Below, one piece after another: positions 54,917 through 63,366 of a stretch of 64,000 nt of DNA (the first letter of the stretch is position 1; every line of letters starts with the position of its first letter). Both the position numbers and the translations under genes were made by a program. A model generated the notes under the pieces. It did not search any database, was not told the origin of the DNA, and saw nothing but the letters and a program-made list of their open reading frames with translations. The DNA comes from Legionella waltersii (GTDB lineage Bacteria > Pseudomonadota > Gammaproteobacteria > Legionellales > Legionellaceae), in assembly GCF_001468085.1 (NCBI RefSeq), contig NZ_LNZB01000036.1, positions 44,967 to 108,966 of the forward strand. Direction: 5' to 3'.

Positions 54917-55291
54917 ATGTTCAGCTATTATAAAAAGGGATGGAAGGGAGAGCTACGCTTTGGTGAAGTCTTATTTGGTGAAGCAGATGTCTATCTCATT
55001 GAAGGCGGAGCAGCTTATATAGGATTTTATATTCTATTGACAATTTTAATTTTCATGGGCAACCCTCTATCCCTAAATAATGTCATGGTTTTACCTTTTC
55101 TTTTGTATGGCATAGCCTTTTACGTTTGGCTTCTCAAAGCGTTTTGGGGATCTGCTAATCAATGTAAAAGTAAGTTAGGTGCAATTCTCATCCGAGTTTT
55201 CACTGTTTTCTTGCCGATTCTATCGCTTGTTTTGTTTGTGCTGTTGCTTGTCTACTATATTGTGCAGGGTATTATTCAGGCTTTGAGCTAA
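54917..55291 (+). CDS. Small polytopic membrane protein of unknown function
   Basis: This 124-residue protein has a short polar N-terminus (FSYYKKGWKGELRFGEVLFG) and three hydrophobic segments: about 32-48 (AAYIGFYILLTILIFMG), 56-72 (VMVLPFLLYGIAFYVWL) and 88-120 (LIRVFTVFLPILSLVLFVLL). Conserved-looking residues in the first part suggest a real family that I cannot name. AAGAGA precedes the ATG at 54917. No coupling to a neighbour is seen; downstream DNA is repeat-rich. Confidence 0.65.
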   Translation: MFSYYKKGWKGELRFGEVLFGEADVYLIEGGAAYIGFYILLTILIFMGNPLSLNNVMVLPFLLYGIAFYVWLLKAFWGSANQCKSKLGAILIRVFTVFLPILSLVLFVLLLVYYIVQGIIQALS

Positions 55292-55301
55292 TAAATGAAC
55301 A

Positions 55302-55440
55302 AAGGGACGGACCCTGAGGAATCGACTCATTTTTTAAAATGGGGCATTTATACCAAAGGTCAGGTGCTTCGCCTAATGGCGTTGCCTTAAGAGGTGTTAT
55401 TAGGTTCATCTATCTGGCCTTCATCGGTCCGCTTGCTGAC
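55302..55440. repeat. Second, truncated copy of the MITE-like element
   Basis: It begins AGGGACGGACCCTGAGGAATC and shares CATTTTTTAAAA, GGGGCATTTATACCAAAGGT, CAGGTGCTTCGCC and TTCATCTATCTGGCCTTCAT with 51729-51855. It lacks the right-hand terminal repeat and runs directly into the REP variant at 55427, whose first bases are also present at the matching place in the other copy. Confidence 0.75.
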
Positions 55441-55528
55441 GCGCGCGGCTCGGTTTCTTCTTTGCTGTCTGAATCAAATCCTAGTCACCGCAGGGAGTGA
55501 ACCGAGCCGCGCGCGTCAGCAAGCGGAT
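55427..55528. repeat. REP variant pair (GCTTGCT subtype)
   Basis: TCCGCTTGCTGACGCGCGCG ... CGCGCGCGTCAGCAAGCGGA forms a long, nearly perfect inverted pair around a spacer that matches the one at 10319-10411. It is the best-preserved member of the second REP subtype. Confidence 0.88.
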
Positions 55529-55555
55529 ACGGAACTATCGGCTTTCACGATATAT

Positions 55556-55582
55556 CTGAGCTACAACCGTAAGGGATCGGAT
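55556..55582 (-). repeat. REP half-site, decayed
   Basis: CTGAGCTACAACCGTAAGGG followed by ATCGGAT, a single reverse arm 28 bp after the REP variant pair. The rest of the gap up to the panB hairpin (55583-55738) holds nothing I can identify. Confidence 0.6.
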
Positions 55583-55738
55583 AAACAGACTCACCAATAG
55601 ATTTGATCTCTCACTTAAGCTATGATAAAAGAACACGCACTGACCCATAGACGGCGGTGACCAGCTAACACTACTTTTGGAGGACTTGATCCATGAGACA
55701 GGTACCCGTAATGAGCCAATTTTTACAAGAATATCTCT

Positions 55739-55760
55739 ATTCTCCACAAAACTGGAGAAT
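55739..55760 (+). promoter_or_regulatory. Hairpin covering the panB ribosome binding site
   Basis: ATTCTCC (55739-55745) pairs perfectly with GGAGAAT (55754-55760) across an 8-nt loop. The right arm contains the GGAG that serves panB at 55764. Translation of panB could thus be lowered when the stem is closed. Confidence 0.5.
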
Positions 55761-55763
55761 CCT

Positions 55764-56552
55764 ATGAAAGTTCATGATTTCAAACAAAAAAAGCAGAATC
55801 AAAAGAAAATTACGCTTCTAACATGCTACGATTACCCTTCTGCATGCATTGTGGCAGAATCCAACATCGATTGTGTTCTAGTAGGCGATTCAGTTGCTAT
55901 GGCTGTGCATGGACATCCCACTACCATTACGGCCACCATGGAAATGATGGTTCTACACACTCAGGCTGTTGCCCGTGGTTTACAAGGTCAGTTTTTAATA
56001 AGCGACCTTCCATTTTTAGCCCACAAAAGCTCACAAAGCCAAACCATTGATAATGTAAAAGCGTTACTACAGGCTGGTGCTCATGCAGTAAAAATTGAAG
56101 GCGGAGACGAAGACACTCTGCAAACAATAGCCCACTTAGTTAATGCAGGAGTTCCTGTAATGGGGCATATTGGCTTAACTCCACAGTCACTTCATCAATT
56201 GGGTGGTTATAAAGTTCAAGGAAAAAGCCAAGCCCAAGCGGATGCTCTCATAAAGCAAGCGATGGAGTTAGAGCAAGCAGGATGTTTTGCAGTGGTTATT
56301 GAATGCGTACCACAAGCCTTAGCCAAAACCATTACTAACTCTATTGGAATTCCTACAATAGGCATTGGAGCTGGTCCCGATACAGACGGTCAAGTGCTTG
56401 TTTGGCATGACATGCTAGGTTTACAAAGCTCATTCAACCCTAAATTTGTCAAAAAATACGCCCATGGAAAAGAGGTGTTCCTTGATGCGATTAATTCCTA
56501 TGCACAACAGGTGCAGCAGGTTAGTTTTCCAAGCCAAGAACATGCTTTTTAG
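55764..56552 (+). CDS. panB: 3-methyl-2-oxobutanoate hydroxymethyltransferase
   Basis: PanB transfers a hydroxymethyl group to 2-oxoisovalerate, the first step to pantoate and coenzyme A. The 262-residue enzyme has [61 protein letters not shown] and [20 protein letters not shown], all family signatures. The ATG at 55764 follows TGGAGAAT; the open extension upstream begins with a TTG and lies outside the conserved domain. panC follows 11 nt after its stop. Confidence 0.97.
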   Translation: MKVHDFKQKKQNQKKITLLTCYDYPSACIVAESNIDCVLVGDSVAMAVHGHPTTITATMEMMVLHTQAVARGLQGQFLISDLPFLAHKSSQSQTIDNVKALLQAGAHAVKIEGGDEDTLQTIAHLVNAGVPVMGHIGLTPQSLHQLGGYKVQGKSQAQADALIKQAMELEQAGCFAVVIECVPQALAKTITNSIGIPTIGIGAGPDTDGQVLVWHDMLGLQSSFNPKFVKKYAHGKEVFLDAINSYAQQVQQVSFPSQEHAF

Positions 56553-56563
56553 GAGTTCATTTC

Positions 56564-57325
56564 ATGCAAGTATTTCATCATTTAAAAGAGTGGATTCTTT
56601 TTCGTAAAACCTTATCGTCTGAGTCTACCTTAGGATTTGCACCAACAATGGGAAATTTACACTTAGGACATGCCTCACTCTTTGTCGCAAGCCAAAAGGA
56701 AAACGCTTATACAGTATCCAGCTTGTTTGTGAACCCTACTCAGTTTAACAACCCCAATGATTTCACGCACTATCCTAGAACGTTAGATGCTGATCTGGAA
56801 ATCATGCAAAAGCATGGCGTCGATTTTTGCATCCTACCCAACCAAGAAGAGATTTATGCCGATGGATACAATTATCAAGTGCAAGAACATAAGCTGTGTC
56901 AGCTCATGGAAGGGAAGCACCGCCCTGGCCATTTTAATGGAGTTCTAACCATTGTCATGAAACTTTTAAATCTAACCAGGCCTACTACTGCCTATTTTGG
57001 TGAAAAAGACTATCAGCAGTTCCTATTAATTCAAGGCATGGCGAAAGCGTTGTTCATGAATATGGACATCAAATGTTGCCCTACAATTAGAGAACCAAGT
57101 GGCTTAGCCTTTAGTTCACGCAATAATCGTTTAGATCCTCAGCAAAAATCTCTTGCTGAGGATTTTGCCCAATTATTTCACCAACAAACCAAGTCTTGCG
57201 AGCAAATTGCAAAAGAACTTGAGTCTAAAGGTATTTCAGTAGATTATATTGAGGAACACGATGGGCGCCGTTTTGCAGCTGTGTATATCGGTGAAATCCG
57301 CTTAATAGACAATTATTTACTATGA
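56564..57325 (+). CDS. panC: Pantothenate synthetase
   Basis: PanC joins pantoate and beta-alanine with ATP. The 253-residue protein has the HIGH-like motif in [40 protein letters not shown], the loop [29 protein letters not shown] and the KMSKS-equivalent [12 protein letters not shown]. It is about 30 residues shorter than the E. coli enzyme, mainly at the C-terminal dimer region, but the active site is complete. It overlaps the next gene by 4 bp. panD is not present in the window. Confidence 0.96.
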   Translation: MQVFHHLKEWILFRKTLSSESTLGFAPTMGNLHLGHASLFVASQKENAYTVSSLFVNPTQFNNPNDFTHYPRTLDADLEIMQKHGVDFCILPNQEEIYADGYNYQVQEHKLCQLMEGKHRPGHFNGVLTIVMKLLNLTRPTTAYFGEKDYQQFLLIQGMAKALFMNMDIKCCPTIREPSGLAFSSRNNRLDPQQKSLAEDFAQLFHQQTKSCEQIAKELESKGISVDYIEEHDGRRFAAVYIGEIRLIDNYLL

Positions 57326-57858
57326 TTCAAACCAACTGGCATGTCATCACTGGAGGCCCCTCTTCAGGAAAAACAACCTTAATCAACCGCTTAGCAGAGA
57401 TGGGCTACGAAACATCCTCGGAGATTGCTAGAGCCTATCTTAAAGAGCAACTGGCTAAAAATCACCTCACCGTAGAAGACGTTAAAAAGAATATGCTTGA
57501 GCTGCAACGTCGCATACTCAGTTTGATGTTGGAACACGAGCGCGAATTATCTATAGACGATTTGATATTTTTTGATCGCGGCACTCCAGACAGTCTTGCC
57601 TACTTTCGCTTTCATCATTTTAATGATGATCACGTCGTCAAAGCCTGCCAGCACTTGCGCTATAAAAGGGTGTTTTTTTGCCATCAGCTTCCGGTCGTTA
57701 AAGATGGGATTCGCGACGAAGATGATGCAACAGCCAAGATGATTAGTGAGTACATTTTTACGGTGTACAGAGATTTAAATTACGATCTAATAGAATTACC
57801 CCCGGTATCCATTGAGGAACGCCTGCAGATTATACTGACTCATGTTGAAGGTTACTAA
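57322..57858 (+). CDS. AAA_28/NadR-like P-loop ATPase
   Basis: The 178-residue product has Walker A in [20 protein letters not shown], a Walker-B-like [13 protein letters not shown] and a conserved [15 protein letters not shown] region. This fits the AAA_28 family, related to the kinase domain of NadR. It may phosphorylate a vitamin-type small molecule. Its ATGA overlap with panC implies shared expression with pantothenate synthesis. A role in coenzyme A or NAD metabolism is a context-based guess, as pantothenate kinase itself belongs to other families. Confidence 0.8.
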   Translation: MIQTNWHVITGGPSSGKTTLINRLAEMGYETSSEIARAYLKEQLAKNHLTVEDVKKNMLELQRRILSLMLEHERELSIDDLIFFDRGTPDSLAYFRFHHFNDDHVVKACQHLRYKRVFFCHQLPVVKDGIRDEDDATAKMISEYIFTVYRDLNYDLIELPPVSIEERLQIILTHVEGY

Positions 57859-57865
57859 TTTAAAC

Positions 57866-57990
57866 AAGGACTTACGAATCACTTCAAATTCGAGGCAAAA
57901 AACGTTTGCAATGGGAGAGTTTAGATTTACTCAATGGCCGAATTCAAACCATTTTTTAACGAAGAGATTGGCGTTTTACTGAAGTCCTTT
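57866..57990. repeat. Dispersed repeat of about 125 bp, copy 2
   Basis: It begins AAGGACTTACGAATC and ends ACTGAAGTCCTTT, inverted ends of about 8 bp. The interior (TTCGAGGCAAA, GAGTTTAGAT, GCCGAATTCAAACC, TTTAACGAAGAG) aligns with 21795-21915. Its right end extends 15 bp into the biotin carboxylase gene and provides its last codons and stop. Confidence 0.8.
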
Positions 57991-59397
57991 GTACATTGAA
58001 ATAGCCGCAGCAATAACTGCAGCCTTATGCTGAGGCAGTGATTTATTGGAGTACATTAACCACTCAGGATGTTCTTCAACGAAATTGGTTGTAAACAATC
58101 CCTGTTGAAATTCTTCTGATTTAATCATTTCTAGATAATACGGAATGGTAGTTTTAACCCCAAACATACGCATTTCCTCAAGTGCTCTACGTGCTCTATG
58201 TAAAACAGAGGGCCAATCAAGAGCCCAAACGGTTAATTTGGCGCATAAGGAATCGTAATCCGGTGGAATCTGATAACCAGTATAGATAGCACTGTCTGTG
58301 CGAACTCCTGGTCCTCCAGGAGCATAGTAACGAGTAACCCTACCAAAACTGGGTAAAAAATCATTTTGTGGATCTTCGGCATTGATGCGGAATTCTATGG
58401 CAAAACCTCGTTGAGTGATTTCCTCTTGCGTTCTACTGAGTGGCTCACCTGCAGCAATTCGGATTTGTTCTTGAACAATATCGATACCTGTGATTTGTTC
58501 AGTAACTGGGTGCTCAACTTGTAAACGAGTGTTCATCTCCATAAAATAAGCATTATCGTCCTTATCCAAAATAAATTCGACCGTGCCCGCATTGGTGTAT
58601 CCTACTTCCCTAGCCGCTTTTACCGCATAATCTAATAGAAGCTGGCGCTTATTTGCATTGAGCAATGGAGAAGGGGCTATTTCAACTAATTTTTGGTGCC
58701 GCCTCTGAATAGAACAATCACGCTCAAAAAGATGGATGACCTCTCCATAATTGTCGGCTAAGATTTGCACCTCAATATGACGGGGATTTTCAATGTATTT
58801 TTCCATATAGACATGAGCATCCCCAAAGGATTTTTCAGCCTCAGATTGAACCCGAGCGTATTGTTGCCTTATTTGCTCTGCATGATGACAAAGCCTAATC
58901 CCGCGTCCACCCCCACCAAAAGTGGCTTTGAGCATCACGGGGTAACCTAATTGTTCGGCACATTGTACTGCTTCATCAACGCTTTCTAAGTTACCTATGC
59001 TTCCCGGAATAGTTGGAATCCTCGCATTTGCCATGGCTTGTCTTGCTGCAATTTTAGAGCCCATCATCTCAATAATTGGTGCCGAAGGGCCTATAAATAC
59101 AATCCCTGCTTTCTTGCATTCCGCAGCAAACGCTGCATTTTCAGATAAAAATCCATAACCAGGATGAATGGCTTCACAGCCAGCAGCCTTGGCACATTCG
59201 ATAATTTTAGAGGAATTTAAATAAGCATCTAGAGGCTTTTTACTCAAACAATGGGAATGGGAGGCTCGCTTAACATGCAAAGCAAAGCGATCCACTTCAC
59301 TATGTATGGTAACAGGCGCAATGCCCATCTCTCGACATGCTCTTACTATTCGTAAAGCGATTTCACCTCGATTTGCGACTAATATCTTTGTAAACAT
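57976..59397 (-). CDS. Biotin carboxylase, PycA-type (pyruvate carboxylase subunit A-like)
   Basis: This 473-residue protein starts MFTKILVANRGEIALRIVRA and has the ATP-grasp loop MLKATFGGGGRGIRLC, EVQILADNYGEVIHLFERDC and YFMEMNTRLQVEHPVTEQIT. It has only the carboxylase part, without a biotin domain. The C-terminal tail (NKSLPQHKAAVIAAAISMY) is like stand-alone PycA subunits rather than AccC, but no partner oadA/pycB is in the window. The frame extends 30 codons upstream into the hydrolase gene; I reject that start because ATG 59397 gives the family N-terminus. The last residues, KGLQ, come from a repeat end. Confidence 0.85.
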   Translation of the reverse strand: MFTKILVANRGEIALRIVRACREMGIAPVTIHSEVDRFALHVKRASHSHCLSKKPLDAYLNSSKIIECAKAAGCEAIHPGYGFLSENAAFAAECKKAGIVFIGPSAPIIEMMGSKIAARQAMANARIPTIPGSIGNLESVDEAVQCAEQLGYPVMLKATFGGGGRGIRLCHHAEQIRQQYARVQSEAEKSFGDAHVYMEKYIENPRHIEVQILADNYGEVIHLFERDCSIQRRHQKLVEIAPSPLLNANKRQLLLDYAVKAAREVGYTNAGTVEFILDKDDNAYFMEMNTRLQVEHPVTEQITGIDIVQEQIRIAAGEPLSRTQEEITQRGFAIEFRINAEDPQNDFLPSFGRVTRYYAPGGPGVRTDSAIYTGYQIPPDYDSLCAKLTVWALDWPSVLHRARRALEEMRMFGVKTTIPYYLEMIKSEEFQQGLFTTNFVEEHPEWLMYSNKSLPQHKAAVIAAAISMYKGLQ

Positions 59398-59441
59398 GCA
59401 GGAGTAACCTCTGTCAACGTGATTTTTTAAACCCAGCTCTA

Positions 59442-60158
59442 TTAAACCGTAAAAATTTCCTGCAGGAAGTTTGCCGTTGCTTGCCATGAGCGTTTTGCAG
59501 CGACCTCATTGTAAATTAATCCTAATTGCTCATCATGAGCGAGTGGGTTGGTAAAAGCGTGTTTAATGTTTCCATACATATGAACTTGCCAATCCACTTT
59601 GGCTTCCGTCATCTCCTGACAAAAGAGACGAACTTGCTCTGGTTGCACCATTGGATCTTCATAGCCATGAAGCACCAGAATTTTTGCTTTAATAGGTTCC
59701 GCTTTAAGTCCTTCTGGCTTGTTCAACACACCATGAAAACTAATCGCTCCTTGGATATTCACCCCACTTCTAGCCAAATCAAGTGCGCACAATCCCCCGA
59801 AGCAAAAACCCAATATTGCTATTCGATCACCGTCAACGTTTGGCATCCGTTTCACATGCTCATAAGCCGCTAATACTCTAGCTCTTAAAAATGCACGATC
59901 ACTGACCAGTGGCTGCATCAAAGTTGATTTTTCTTCATTGTTAGATCCGATTCGACCTTGACCATACATATCCAAAGCAAAACCTACATAGCCCATCTCA
60001 GCAAGTATTTGCGCCTTTTGACAGGCAAATTCATTTCTACCTGTCCAATCATGAACTACGATGACAGCAGGTCTTTTACCTTGCACTTTATCATCATAAG
60101 CAACATACCCGTAAAGCTCTTGCTTGTCATGATGATAATTGTGATTCGATGAATGCAT
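59442..60158 (-). CDS. Dienelactone hydrolase family protein
   Basis: The 238-residue alpha/beta hydrolase has the Cys nucleophile in IAILGFCFGGLCALDLA, the acid in LVLHGYEDPMVQPEQ and the His in YGNIKHAFTNPLAHD, plus VVHDWTGRNEFACQ near the N-terminus. This is the DLH pattern; many such proteins act on small esters or are of unknown substrate. It ends 44 nt before the carboxylase start and probably shares its transcript. Confidence 0.9.
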   Translation of the reverse strand: MHSSNHNYHHDKQELYGYVAYDDKVQGKRPAVIVVHDWTGRNEFACQKAQILAEMGYVGFALDMYGQGRIGSNNEEKSTLMQPLVSDRAFLRARVLAAYEHVKRMPNVDGDRIAILGFCFGGLCALDLARSGVNIQGAISFHGVLNKPEGLKAEPIKAKILVLHGYEDPMVQPEQVRLFCQEMTEAKVDWQVHMYGNIKHAFTNPLAHDEQLGLIYNEVAAKRSWQATANFLQEIFTV

Positions 60159-60338
60159 GAAGGCTCTCCATAACTGAGTAATATTAGAGGTGTATGTTAA
60201 TCATGAATTAGTCTAGGACAATCTAAGGCCTTTTGGCAATTGCTTTGTCACCACATCACCATTGGAGAATGATCTAAAAATAGCCAAATCATCTAATTTA
60301 GACTATCATGAGCAGGCTGTAATCAATTCAAGGAATTC

Positions 60339-61508
60339 ATGGACATGTGGAATTGGCTAAAAAATCGGTTTTCTAAGCAAGATCAACCTAAAGAGCAAGA
60401 CATCGAGATGGCCGTAATTGCCGAACCGGTTAATAAAGACATCATCGTCCGAGACGAGCCTTCAGAAGAAGTTGATACCCCACCCGTAAACAGTGATAAA
60501 CCTCCTGTAAAAGCCAGAAAACGCAAATCATCAACAAAAACGAAAAATGACTTACGGTTGCAGAAAAAACAAGAAGAAAAAAAACTCAGAGCAGTATTTG
60601 CCAATGACGCATCCATGACCAATGAATACACCACATTAGCTCAAACTTATGGTGGTCTTTTCTCACTGTCAACCACCACTCAATCCGTTAACAAAACGAT
60701 TGGGAGTTTAAATTATGGTTGGGTTTTCTTTCTTGGAGGTCTAGTGAAGGGCTTTGGTGGCCTTGTTAATATTTTCAAAGGAGATAGATCCATCGCTAGC
60801 CCCATGGGTTTAGTTGAATCTCCTATCGAAATGACTTTAGGTGCGGCAATGGCTGCGGTAAGCGCCACCATGTTAACCATGGACCCCAGTGATTCCGCGT
60901 ACATAAAACTGCAAATTACCAATGGGATATTGGCAGGAATGATGTCTGGTCTTTTAACCGTTGAACAAGGATACCATCGCATTCGTTCTTTAATGATTCA
61001 AAAATCCCTTGCACCTGCAGAGACTACTGATGAAGAACCCCAACGAACTATAGCCCGTCGTGCAACCTATGCCAGACAATCCCATCTCGTCAACGAGCTT
61101 ACCAATTTTGCCCAAACTTCAGCTGGTTTGCTTTCCCTGTCTGTGGCGACCAGTACCGATAACCCAATAATGGGAAGTGAAAACTTTGGGTGGATTCTCT
61201 TTTTGGGCGGCTTAATTAAAGGCTTTGGTAGTGGAGTCAATATTCTCCGAGGAGATCGCTCTATCGCTGGGCCATTAGGTTTGCTTGAGTCTCCCATTGA
61301 AATGACTCTGGGACTAGCTCTACTTGCTATCAGTTCTGTCTTGTTAACCATCAATAATGATGACTCTGCTTATTCTGCTTTACAGATCACTAATGGTATT
61401 TTACTCGCCATTGCTTGTGGACTACTCGCTATGGAGCAAGGCTATCACAAAATAAGAAATAACGCTCCAGATCCACAACCAAATACTCCAGTATTAACAA
61501 GAGGATAA
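60339..61508 (+). CDS. Internally duplicated membrane protein of unknown function
   Basis: The 389-residue protein has a charged N-terminus (about 1-90; KKQEEKKLRAVFANDASMTN at its end), then two copies of a domain of about 130 residues. Repeat 1 (about 95-225) has YGWVFFLGGLVKGFGGLVNI and GDRSIASPMGLVESPIEMTL; repeat 2 (about 250-375) has FGWILFLGGLIKGFGSGVNI and GDRSIAGPLGLLESPIEMTL. Each copy also ends with a similar LQITNGIL...EQGYHKIR stretch and has about three hydrophobic segments. The Gly-rich GGLxKGFG and the ESPIEMTLG motif are striking. I know no family with this layout. AGGA precedes the ATG by 5 nt. Confidence 0.75.
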   Translation: MDMWNWLKNRFSKQDQPKEQDIEMAVIAEPVNKDIIVRDEPSEEVDTPPVNSDKPPVKARKRKSSTKTKNDLRLQKKQEEKKLRAVFANDASMTNEYTTLAQTYGGLFSLSTTTQSVNKTIGSLNYGWVFFLGGLVKGFGGLVNIFKGDRSIASPMGLVESPIEMTLGAAMAAVSATMLTMDPSDSAYIKLQITNGILAGMMSGLLTVEQGYHRIRSLMIQKSLAPAETTDEEPQRTIARRATYARQSHLVNELTNFAQTSAGLLSLSVATSTDNPIMGSENFGWILFLGGLIKGFGSGVNILRGDRSIAGPLGLLESPIEMTLGLALLAISSVLLTINNDDSAYSALQITNGILLAIACGLLAMEQGYHKIRNNAPDPQPNTPVLTRG

Positions 61509-61568
61509 ATAAATCACACCGTCAAAAAATAGTCTAAACTTAAAGTAAAATCCATAAGGACTCTTGCC

Positions 61569-62435
61569 ATGATAAACAATTCACTGATCTACTTTAGGGA
61601 TTTGTTGCATGCTCAATTCTGTTATCAAATGTTTATCACTCCGATCCATTTTCCTATCGATAAAAAATACAGAGAGTTTGCCAAAATGGCCTGTGATTAT
61701 ATTGAGAGTAGACGTGACGAGGTTATTCACCAAGAGTCTCCCCGACACTATGTGCTTCACCGTTTTATTCCTTCTCAGCAAGAAAATACAAAAAAAGTGC
61801 TCATCACTCATGGGTGGATGTCTCGCGCTGCCTACATGGTTCGTCTAATTCGCCATCTTCATCACCAGGGCTACGACGTCTATGCTCTCGATTTTCCTGC
61901 TCATGGTGAGGCAAGAGGTGTTCAATTACCGTGGGCTGATGCCATTACCATCATTAAAGACATCATTAATCAACATGGACCATTTCATGGCCTAATTGGC
62001 CATTCATTTGGTGGATCGATGATATTAAACACTTTGAATTTAGCTGGCCAGCTCCCTGAGTGGCAATTAAATAGCAAGCCTCATAAAGCTGTGCTAATCG
62101 CATCCCCAACTCAAATGCGAACTCCTGTGAGTAAAATTGCTAGAAAGTTTAAGTTAAGCGGACATGGTTATTTGCAACTTAGGCAATTGATAAAACAACA
62201 AGCACCACTAGATACTAACTTAATTCGCTTGCGACACTTTACGGAACAATCACCTGATACTCAATTTTTATGCGTTCATGGCGAATTGGATTGCACCATA
62301 CCTCCAAAAGAATCCATTAATTTTTGCAACCATTACCAAAACTCAAATCTATTTCTTTTGCCCGATGCTGACCACGTGACTGTGCTCATGGATGAGCGAG
62401 TAGAAAATAAGGTCTATGATTTTTTAGAAAATTAA
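61569..62435 (+). CDS. Alpha/beta hydrolase
   Basis: The 288-residue product shows VLITHGWMSRAAYMVRLIRH, ALDFPAHGEARGVQLPW, the nucleophile elbow GLIGHSFGGSMILNTLN (GxSxG), the acid in FLCVHGELDCTIPPKE and the His in LPDADHVTVLMD. The triad appears complete. An N-terminal extension of about 55 residues precedes the hydrolase core. There is no signal peptide. It begins 60 nt after the duplicated membrane protein and meets rpoH tail to tail with a 4-nt gap. Confidence 0.85.
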   Translation: MINNSLIYFRDLLHAQFCYQMFITPIHFPIDKKYREFAKMACDYIESRRDEVIHQESPRHYVLHRFIPSQQENTKKVLITHGWMSRAAYMVRLIRHLHHQGYDVYALDFPAHGEARGVQLPWADAITIIKDIINQHGPFHGLIGHSFGGSMILNTLNLAGQLPEWQLNSKPHKAVLIASPTQMRTPVSKIARKFKLSGHGYLQLRQLIKQQAPLDTNLIRLRHFTEQSPDTQFLCVHGELDCTIPPKESINFCNHYQNSNLFLLPDADHVTVLMDERVENKVYDFLEN

Positions 62436-62439
62436 CCGA

Positions 62440-63294
62440 TCACGCTTCTATGTATTGACGAAGTTTCTTCATCGCATTTTTTTCAAGCTGCCTTATTCGC
62501 TCAGCAGAAACACCGTATTTTTCAGCAAGCTCATGTAAAGTTAGCTTGTTCTCGGCCAACCAGCGATGCTGTAAAATATCCTGACTGCGTTCGTCGAGTT
62601 GCTCGAAAGCCAACATGAGTTTTTCGCGTCCCTGATCACCAGAATCTTCTTTTTCCAGCATTACGGCAGGATCATCATTCGGATTAAATAAATAGCGCTC
62701 TGGTGCCTTGTGCACCTCATCATAGTCATCAACATCAGGGGCATCATAAGGCGTGTCATGGGCATTTAAACGAGCTTCCATAACCAACACCTCTTCGGGA
62801 CTCACTCCTAAGTCTTCAGCAATCTTCTCCACTTCCTCACTACTGGACCAACCTAAACGGTTTTTCATTTGGCGTAAATTAAAAAATAATTTACGTTGTG
62901 CTTTTGTTGTTGCCACTTTAACAATACGCCAGTTGCGCAATACGAATTCGTGTATTTCTGCCTTAATCCAGTGTACTGCAAAAGATACAAGCCTTACGCC
63001 CATTTTAGGATCGAAGCGCTTAACTGCCTTCATCAATCCCACATTACCTTCTTGAATTAAATCGTTTAAAGGCAAGCCATATCCCATGTAGCCACGAGCC
63101 ACTCTCACCACATAACGCAAATGAGCTAGAACTAAACGGCGCGCTGCCTCAATATCTCCTTCCGCATGAAAACGTTCAGCGCAAGCAATTTCCTCTTCCA
63201 AGGTCAACATTGGAATTTGATTTACTCGATGAATATAAGAATCAAGACTACCAACCGGTAGACTCATTGCAATAAGCTGCAATTGCTGATTCAT
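62440..63294 (-). CDS. rpoH: Heat-shock sigma factor RpoH (sigma 32)
   Basis: RpoH directs RNA polymerase to heat-shock promoters. The 284-residue protein has region 2 ([58 protein letters not shown]), the RpoH box QRKLFFNLR that binds regulators and distinguishes it from other sigma factors, and region 4 ([20 protein letters not shown]). It starts 72 nt after the ftsX stop, as in the ftsYEX-rpoH order of many gammaproteobacteria. Confidence 0.97.
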   Translation of the reverse strand: MNQQLQLIAMSLPVGSLDSYIHRVNQIPMLTLEEEIACAERFHAEGDIEAARRLVLAHLRYVVRVARGYMGYGLPLNDLIQEGNVGLMKAVKRFDPKMGVRLVSFAVHWIKAEIHEFVLRNWRIVKVATTKAQRKLFFNLRQMKNRLGWSSSEEVEKIAEDLGVSPEEVLVMEARLNAHDTPYDAPDVDDYDEVHKAPERYLFNPNDDPAVMLEKEDSGDQGREKLMLAFEQLDERSQDILQHRWLAENKLTLHELAEKYGVSAERIRQLEKNAMKKLRQYIEA

Positions 63295-63358
63295 ACTTCT
63301 TCCTCCAAGTATTCACACGTGAGTTTGCAAGTCGATCCTAGTTCTATCGCCAGGATCT

Positions 63359-63364
63359 ATTATA
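63359..63364 (-). promoter_or_regulatory. Candidate -10 box for rpoH
   Basis: TATAAT on the reverse strand (in AATGTATAATAGATC), about 65 nt upstream of the rpoH ATG and overlapping the end of ftsX. No clear -35 is present, so another sigma factor or activator may be needed. Confidence 0.35.
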
Positions 63365-63366
63365 CA

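Noticed and set aside
54640-54918. Reverse-strand frame over the REP between the hydrolase and the small membrane protein
   Set aside because: It contains a REP arm (IIRSLTVAAR) and no conserved protein sequence.
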